Origin: Actinomadura mexicana
GTDB taxonomy: Bacteria > Actinomycetota > Actinomycetes > Streptosporangiales > Streptosporangiaceae
Direction of reading: 5' to 3'
Length of the DNA stretch: 64,000 nucleotides
Assembly (NCBI RefSeq): GCF_900188105.1
Contig: NZ_FZNP01000019.1
Span: 62,001 to 126,000, forward strand
Within the stretch, counting starts at the first letter, position 1. The number at the start of each line of letters is the position of its first letter. The notes beneath the pieces are model-generated. The model was not told the origin of the DNA and searched no databases. It saw only the letters and a list, made by a program, of their open reading frames with translations. The translations under genes were made by a program, and so were the position numbers. Shown here one piece after another: positions 59,810 through 64,000 of the stretch.

Positions 59810-60613
59810 TCAGGGCGCCGGGGGCGCCAGCCGGTCGCGGGTCCACTCCTTGACCCCGGCGACGAACGCCTCGACGTCAGCGGCCTTGCCGGAGGCCATC
59901 TCGCCGAACCAGCCCGGGACGTACTGCTCGAACCGTCCGCTCTCCAGGACCTCCAGCACGGCCGCGGCCACCTCCTGCGGCGGCAGCGCCTCCGCCACGT
60001 CGCTGAGCGGCGGCTCGTTGCCGGGAAGGGCGAACAGCTCCGTCCCGGCGATGAGGGCGGGCTGGATCACGTGGACCCCCACGCCCGTGCCGTCCAGATC
60101 GACCGCCATGCTCTCCCAGAACGCCGTGAGCGCCGCCTTGGAGGCGGAGTAGGCGGCCTCGTGCGGCGGGCCGAGCCGCGCCGCGACCGAGCCCATCGCC
60201 ACCAGGTGCCCGCGCCCGCGCGCGACCATGCCGGGCAGCAGCGCCAGCGTGAGCCGCACCGGGGACAGGTAGTTGAGCCGCATCACCTCGCCGGCCTCGG
60301 CGGGGGACAGGTCCTGGACGCGGCGCCGCTTCGGCATCCCCGCGTTGTTGACCAGCACGTCGACGCCGCCGAGCTCGCGTTCGGCCTCGGCGGCGAGGTC
60401 GTCGACCGCGTCGAGGTCGGCGAGGTCGGCCGCCCACATCGCCGAGTCCGGGGTGTGCTCGCGGCACCGCGAGAGCACCTCCGCGAGCCTGTCCTTGCGC
60501 CGCGCCACCAGGCCGACCCGCGCACCGGCGGCGGCGAGCGCCTCCGCCACCACGGCGCCGATGCCCGAGGAGGCCCCCGTGACCAGAGCGGACCGTCCGG
60601 TGAGAGTCGCCAT
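59810..60613 (-). CDS. SDR-family oxidoreductase
   Basis: 267 residues, classical SDR. ALVTGASSGIGAVVAEALAAAG is the NAD(P) site, VDVLVNNAGMP the NNAG motif, VAMGSVAARLG the catalytic serine strand and AAYSASKAAL the YxxxK pair. A tail with a helical C-terminus (SGKAADVEAFVAGVKEWTRDRL) is like the DltE/YbbO group. Substrate unknown. ATG 60613 is chosen; the gene is divergent from the HelD-like helicase. Confidence 0.9.
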   Translation of the reverse strand: MATLTGRSALVTGASSGIGAVVAEALAAAGARVGLVARRKDRLAEVLSRCREHTPDSAMWAADLADLDAVDDLAAEAERELGGVDVLVNNAGMPKRRRVQDLSPAEAGEVMRLNYLSPVRLTLALLPGMVARGRGHLVAMGSVAARLGPPHEAAYSASKAALTAFWESMAVDLDGTGVGVHVIQPALIAGTELFALPGNEPPLSDVAEALPPQEVAAAVLEVLESGRFEQYVPGWFGEMASGKAADVEAFVAGVKEWTRDRLAPPAP

Positions 60614-60766
60614 GCGGACCAACGTCACACACCGCGGCCCCACGGGCAAGGCGCAGCGCCGCCACCCCGGAAGGGCGGGACGCTGAAATGTCCAGCACCG
60701 CCCGTGCCGTGTCGGTAAGGTCGTGGGTTTGACCCCCACCACCCTCGCAGCCGGAGGTCTGTCCGC

Positions 60767-62788
60767 ATGCCCGCCGAGTCCGCCGCCCCTTCCGAACCCG
60801 CGGTCCTCGCAGCCGAGCGCGCCCACCTCGCCGAGTCCCGTGCCGCCCTGCGCCGGATGCGCGAGCACGCCGCGAGCCTTTCCGCCGACGTCGCCGCCGA
60901 CTGGGTCTCCAGGCAGTTCCTGGAGTCGCTGCTCGACCAGCGGGTCGAGGCGCTCGCCGACCACCCCGACACCCCGCTGTTCTTCGGCCGCATGGACCGC
61001 GACGGCGCGGCCGGCCCCGACCTGCCCGCCGTGATGTACGTGGGGCGGCGGCACGTCCACGACGGCGACGAGGGGCGCCCTCTCGTGCTGGACTGGCGCG
61101 CCCCCGTCTCCCGGGCTTTCTACCAGGCCGGACCCGCCGACCCGATGGGCTGGCGGCTGCGGCGGCGCTTCGGATTCCGGGCCGGCGAGCTGACCGCGTT
61201 CGAGGACGAGCCCCTCGACGGCGGCGACATCGGCCCGTCCCGGATCCTGACCGAGGAGATCGAGCGCCCCCGGACAGGCCCGATGCGCGACATCGTCGCC
61301 ACCATCCAGCCCGAGCAGGACGTGATCGTCCGCGCCGACCTGCCCCGGAGCGTCTGCGTCCAGGGCGCGCCCGGCACCGGCAAGACGGCCGTCGGCCTGC
61401 ACCGCGCCGCCTACCTGCTGTTCACGCACCGGGAGCGGCTGTCGCGGTCCGGCGTCCTCATCGTCGGGCCGAACCGCGCGTTCCTCGCCTACATCTCGGC
61501 GGTGCTGCCCGCGCTCGGCGAGGTCCGGGTGGAGCAGGCCACCATCGACGACCTGCTGGGCCCGCCGCTCGGCGACGAGCCCGCGGACGTGGCCGCCCTC
61601 AAGGGCGACGCCCGGATGGCCGACGTGCTGCGCAGGGCGCTGTGGCTGCACGTCCGCAAGCCGGAGGAGGGTCTCGTGGTCACGCGGGGCGCGGCGCGCT
61701 ACCGGCTCGCCGACCACGAGATCCGCGAGACCGCCGCCGCGCTGCGCGGGACGACCCGGTACGGCAGCGGCCGCGCCGCGTTCGCGCAGCGGCTGGCGCA
61801 CCAGATCCTCGTCCGGATGGAACGGCGCGGCGAGGCTCCCGACGACCGCGTCCAGGACCAGGTCGCGCGGAGCGGGCCGGTCAAGCAGGTCCTCGACGCG
61901 GTGTGGCCGAAGGTGAGCGCCGAGCAGGTCCTGCACCGGCTGCTGTCGGACGGCGATCTGCTGCGCGGGGCCGCGAAGGGCGTGCTGGACGAGGACGAGC
62001 AGGCCGCCCTCCTGCCGGCCAGGCCGGCCCGCTCGCACCGCTCCGCCAAGTGGACCGCCGCCGACCGGGCCCTCCTGGACGAGCTGGACGACCTCATCGA
62101 GCGCACCACCTCGCTGGGCCACCTGGTGGTGGACGAGGCGCAGGACCTGTCCGCGATGCAGCTGCGGGCGCTGGGCCGCCGCTGCGCGACGGGTTCGGCG
62201 ACCGTCCTCGGCGACCTCGCGCAGGGCACGACCGCGTGGTCGGCCCGCACGTGGAAGGAGGTCCTCGCCCATCTCGGGCAGGACGGGGAGGTGACCGAGC
62301 TGACCCTCGGGTTCCGCGTTCCGGGCACCGTCCTCGACTTCGCCGCCCGGCTGCTCCCGCACGTCGCGCCCGGCCTGGAGCGGCCGCGCTCGCTGCGGCC
62401 CGGCGCCGGGGCGCTCACCGTGCGGCGCGTCCCCGACCTGGCCGCCGCGACGGCCGAGGCCGCCCGCGCCGCCCTCGCCCGCCCGGGTTCGGTCGGCCTG
62501 ATCGTCCCGGATGCGCGGGCGGGAGCGCACGCGGCGGCGCTGGAGGCCGCCGGGCTGGAGCACGAAATCCTCGGGCCCGAGTCGGCCGGCACCGGGCGGC
62601 TGCTCGTGATCCCCGCGACCCTCGCCAAGGGCCTGGAGTACGACCACGTGATCGTCGCCGAGCCCGCCGCCATCGCCGCGGCCGAGGCCCGCGGCCTCGC
62701 CCGCCTGTACGTCGTGCTGACCCGCGCCGTCACCACGCTGACCGTGCTGCACGAGGACGACCTGCCCGCCGAGCTGGCGGCGCCGTAG
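60767..62788 (+). CDS. HelD/HelR-like superfamily 1 helicase
   Basis: 673 residues. The N-terminal helical arm (about 1-60) is followed by Walker A VQGAPGTGKTAVGLHRAAYLLF (about 200), HLVVDEAQDLSAMQLRALGRR as Walker B, and the C-terminal helicase motifs LTLGFRVPGTVLDFA and IPATLAKGLEYDHVIVAEP. This is the HelD group, which removes stalled RNA polymerase from DNA; actinobacterial HelR members also protect against rifamycins. I looked for a rifamycin-associated element upstream and did not see one. ATG 60767 follows GGAGG. Confidence 0.85.
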   Translation: MPAESAAPSEPAVLAAERAHLAESRAALRRMREHAASLSADVAADWVSRQFLESLLDQRVEALADHPDTPLFFGRMDRDGAAGPDLPAVMYVGRRHVHDGDEGRPLVLDWRAPVSRAFYQAGPADPMGWRLRRRFGFRAGELTAFEDEPLDGGDIGPSRILTEEIERPRTGPMRDIVATIQPEQDVIVRADLPRSVCVQGAPGTGKTAVGLHRAAYLLFTHRERLSRSGVLIVGPNRAFLAYISAVLPALGEVRVEQATIDDLLGPPLGDEPADVAALKGDARMADVLRRALWLHVRKPEEGLVVTRGAARYRLADHEIRETAAALRGTTRYGSGRAAFAQRLAHQILVRMERRGEAPDDRVQDQVARSGPVKQVLDAVWPKVSAEQVLHRLLSDGDLLRGAAKGVLDEDEQAALLPARPARSHRSAKWTAADRALLDELDDLIERTTSLGHLVVDEAQDLSAMQLRALGRRCATGSATVLGDLAQGTTAWSARTWKEVLAHLGQDGEVTELTLGFRVPGTVLDFAARLLPHVAPGLERPRSLRPGAGALTVRRVPDLAAATAEAARAALARPGSVGLIVPDARAGAHAAALEAAGLEHEILGPESAGTGRLLVIPATLAKGLEYDHVIVAEPAAIAAAEARGLARLYVVLTRAVTTLTVLHEDDLPAELAAP

Positions 62789-62796
62789 CCGGGGCC

Positions 62797-63390
62797 CTAC
62801 CCCGGCGCGCCCGGCCGGCCCGGGCGCCCGCGCGGGCGCAGCCCGTCGAAGGCGATCCGCAGGACGTCCTCGCGGGCCCCGGCGCGTCCGGCGGCGTAGG
62901 ACATGCCGGCCAGCAGCGCCATGACCTCGCCCGGCCCGACGTCGGCGCGGACGGCGCCCGCTTCCTGCGCCCGTCCGAGGAGGACCCCGAGGGCGGCCTT
63001 CAGGTCCGGTCCGGCGCGCCCGGTGGCCTCCCGGGCGTCGACGCCGGCCTCGGCCAGCGCCTCGGTGACGGCCTGCTTGGTCGCCGCCTGCGAGACCACC
63101 CGGGTGAAGAAGCCGAAGAACGCCGCGTCCGGGTCGTCGGCGGACCGCAGGTCCCGCGCCTCGGCCGCCAGCCGTTCCAGCAGGGCGACGAGCACGGCCT
63201 CCAGCAGCGACTCCTTGGTGGGGAAGTGCCGGAACACCGTCCCGATGCCGACCCCCGCCTTGCGCGCGACCTCCTCGGTGGAGGCGGAGGTCCCCTGGAC
63301 GGCGAAGACCTCCTCGGCCGCGGTGAGGACCTTGGCGCGGTTGCGCAGGGCGTCGGCGCGCAGCGGCCTGCCGGAGGCGGGTGATGTCAT
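62797..63390 (-). CDS. TetR-family transcriptional regulator of the SnoaL genes
   Basis: 197 residues. The helix-turn-helix is RAKVLTAAEEVFAVQGTSASTEEVARKAGVGIGTVFRHFPTKESLLEAVLVALLERL; the C-terminal domain matches the usual all-helical ligand pocket. ATG 63390 is divergent from the SnoaL gene at 63472, and two operator-like palindromes lie between them, one of them inside the promoter. It probably represses both directions and is relieved by a small molecule. Confidence 0.92.
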   Translation of the reverse strand: MTSPASGRPLRADALRNRAKVLTAAEEVFAVQGTSASTEEVARKAGVGIGTVFRHFPTKESLLEAVLVALLERLAAEARDLRSADDPDAAFFGFFTRVVSQAATKQAVTEALAEAGVDAREATGRAGPDLKAALGVLLGRAQEAGAVRADVGPGEVMALLAGMSYAAGRAGAREDVLRIAFDGLRPRGRPGRPGAPG

Positions 63391-63402
63391 CGCGGCCTTC
63401 CG

Positions 63403-63432
63403 TTGACAAATGGAGTCTTGACTCCGTATTTT
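63403..63432 (+). promoter_or_regulatory. Promoter of the SnoaL pair with operator in the spacer
   Basis: TTGACA (63403-63408) and TATTTT (63427-63432) are 18 bases apart. The palindrome GGAGTCTTGACTCC (63412-63425) occupies the spacer, so a bound repressor would block RNA polymerase. Confidence 0.7.
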
Positions 63433-63438
63433 CTCATG

Positions 63439-63454
63439 CGGAGCACGTACTCCG
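63439..63454. promoter_or_regulatory. Second operator of the TetR/SnoaL region
   Basis: CGGAGCACGTACTCCG is a 16-bp palindrome with one mismatched pair type, matching the first operator (GGAG, six bases, CTCC). It lies just after the expected transcription start and 17 bases before the SnoaL ATG. Confidence 0.7.
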
Positions 63455-63471
63455 ATTCTAGAGGAGATCGC

Positions 63472-63870
63472 ATGTCAGAGTTCGCCAGCCCCCGGGCCGT
63501 CTTCCAGCGGCTGATCGACGGGATCACCGCGCTGCGGCCGGAGGGCCTGCCGCAGCTCTACGCGCAGGACGCGGTGGTCGTGCACCCGTTCGCCCACCCG
63601 GCCTCGCGCCTGGAGGGCCGCGAGGCACTGCGCCGGCACTTCGCGCAGTTGGAGACGCTGACCGTGGAGCTGAAGGCGCGCAACGTCGTCGTGCACGAGA
63701 CCGCCGACCCCGAGGTGATCATTACCGAGTTCGAGTACGCGGGACGCAACACCGAGAACGGGCGGGAGTTCGTCGTGCCCAACATCTTCGTCCTGCGGGT
63801 GCGCGACGGGCACATCGTGGAGTCCCGCGACTACGCCCACCACCGCGCGTTCGAGGAGGCGATGGCGTGA
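63472..63870 (+). CDS. SnoaL-like (NTF2-fold) protein
   Basis: 132 residues of the SnoaL-like/DUF-type NTF2 fold: PRAVFQRLIDGITALRPEGLPQLYAQDAVVVHPFAHPASRLEGREALRRHFAQLE and ending SRDYAHHRAFEEAM. Such proteins bind small hydrophobic ligands and include cyclases, isomerases and hydrolases; many have no known reaction. ATG 63472 follows GAGGAG. The stop overlaps the next start as GTGA. The adjacent TetR regulator and paralogue suggest a small detoxification pair. Confidence 0.88.
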   Translation: MSEFASPRAVFQRLIDGITALRPEGLPQLYAQDAVVVHPFAHPASRLEGREALRRHFAQLETLTVELKARNVVVHETADPEVIITEFEYAGRNTENGREFVVPNIFVLRVRDGHIVESRDYAHHRAFEEAMA

Positions 63871-64000
63871 GACCCCCGGCCGCGGCGTCCCCCCACGAGG
63901 TGTTCGCGCGGCTCAGCGCGGGCATCTCGGCCGGCCGCTGGCACGAGCTCGCCGCCCTCTACGCCGAGGACGCGGTCGTCGAGCAGCCCTTCGCCCTCCC
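63867..64000 (+). CDS. Second SnoaL-like protein, N-terminal part
   Basis: It begins at GTG 63867, overlapping the previous stop by 4 bases, and runs off the right edge. The visible 44 residues, PHEVFARLSAGISAGRWHELAALYAEDAVVEQPFA, parallel the start of the upstream gene (SPRAVFQRLIDGI...LPQLYAQDAVVVHPFA), so it is a tandem paralogue. The C-terminus is outside the window. Confidence 0.85.
   Translation, partial: MRPPAAASPHEVFARLSAGISAGRWHELAALYAEDAVVEQPFAL

Noticed and set aside
60614-60766. Rifamycin-associated element before the HelD-like gene
   Set aside because: I looked for a G/C-rich inverted repeat of that type upstream and did not see a convincing one.

Overview
The window is a very GC-rich bacterial chromosome segment with dense coding, many GTG starts, GGAGG-type ribosome sites, several leaderless-looking promoters and ATGA/GTGA stop-start overlaps. 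Gene content (DesVI-type sugar N-methyltransferase, ROK- and LacI-controlled ABC operons, ThyX, HelD-like helicase, DUF1266, single-chain acyl-CoA carboxylase, SSS symporter with DUF3311) points to an actinomycete. An Actinomadura-like member of the Thermomonosporaceae would fit, but that is an inference and not read from a marker gene.

Region 1 (1-12.7 kb) is the edge of a specialised-metabolite cluster that continues to the left. It holds deoxy/amino-sugar genes (nucleotide-sugar 6-dehydrogenase, RmlB-type 4,6-dehydratase, DegT/DnrJ aminotransferase, DesVI/TylM1-like N-methyltransferase, MGT-type glycosyltransferase) and an unusual sulfur set: a SufS-like cysteine desulfurase, a cystathionine gamma-lyase-like PLP enzyme, a homocysteine S-methyltransferase, a MoaD-like carrier ending in Gly-Gly, and an FGE/SUMF1-fold protein without the FGE cysteines. 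A small protein with an apparent 2-His-1-carboxylate metal site (H161, H166, E200) heads the sulfur operon. AT-rich islands that share a spaced dyad sit in its intergenic gaps. The set suggests a sulfur-containing, amino-sugar-decorated product; the backbone genes are not in the window.

Region 2 (12.7-31.3 kb) has a secreted M36 metalloprotease, a TetR regulator, and a nine-gene LacI-controlled operon on the minus strand: secreted EEP phosphohydrolase, two uncharacterised proteins, lipoprotein, LacI regulator and an Opp/Dpp-type ABC transporter. A LacI-type operator precedes the first gene. Between the two permease genes lies a five-copy 54-bp tandem repeat that forms a 90-codon ORF joined to both neighbours by 4-bp overlaps. 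An MctP-like symporter/DUF3311 pair follows, then a fused anthranilate synthase preceded by a Trp-Trp-Trp leader peptide and an attenuator.

Region 3 (31.3-49.7 kb) is mixed metabolism and regulation: SDR, WYL regulator, adenosine deaminase-like enzyme, DUF1266, DinB, molybdopterin oxidoreductase, ThyX, dienelactone hydrolase, PaaI thioesterase, XRE regulator, flavohemoprotein, glutamine-amidotransferase-like hydrolase, alpha/beta hydrolase, enoyl-CoA hydratase, acyl-CoA dehydrogenase, aldehyde dehydrogenase and TetR.

Region 4 (49.7-64 kb) starts with a ROK regulator divergent from a sugar ABC operon ending in a GH1 beta-glucosidase, with a perfect 9-bp inverted repeat between them. Then come a single-chain biotin-dependent acyl-CoA carboxylase, a lone LivG-like ATPase with a degraded signature motif, an SDR, a HelD-like helicase, and a TetR gene divergent from two SnoaL-like genes, with one of two operator-like palindromes placed between the -35 and -10 boxes. 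No rRNA, intact tRNA, CRISPR array, insertion sequence or replication origin was seen.
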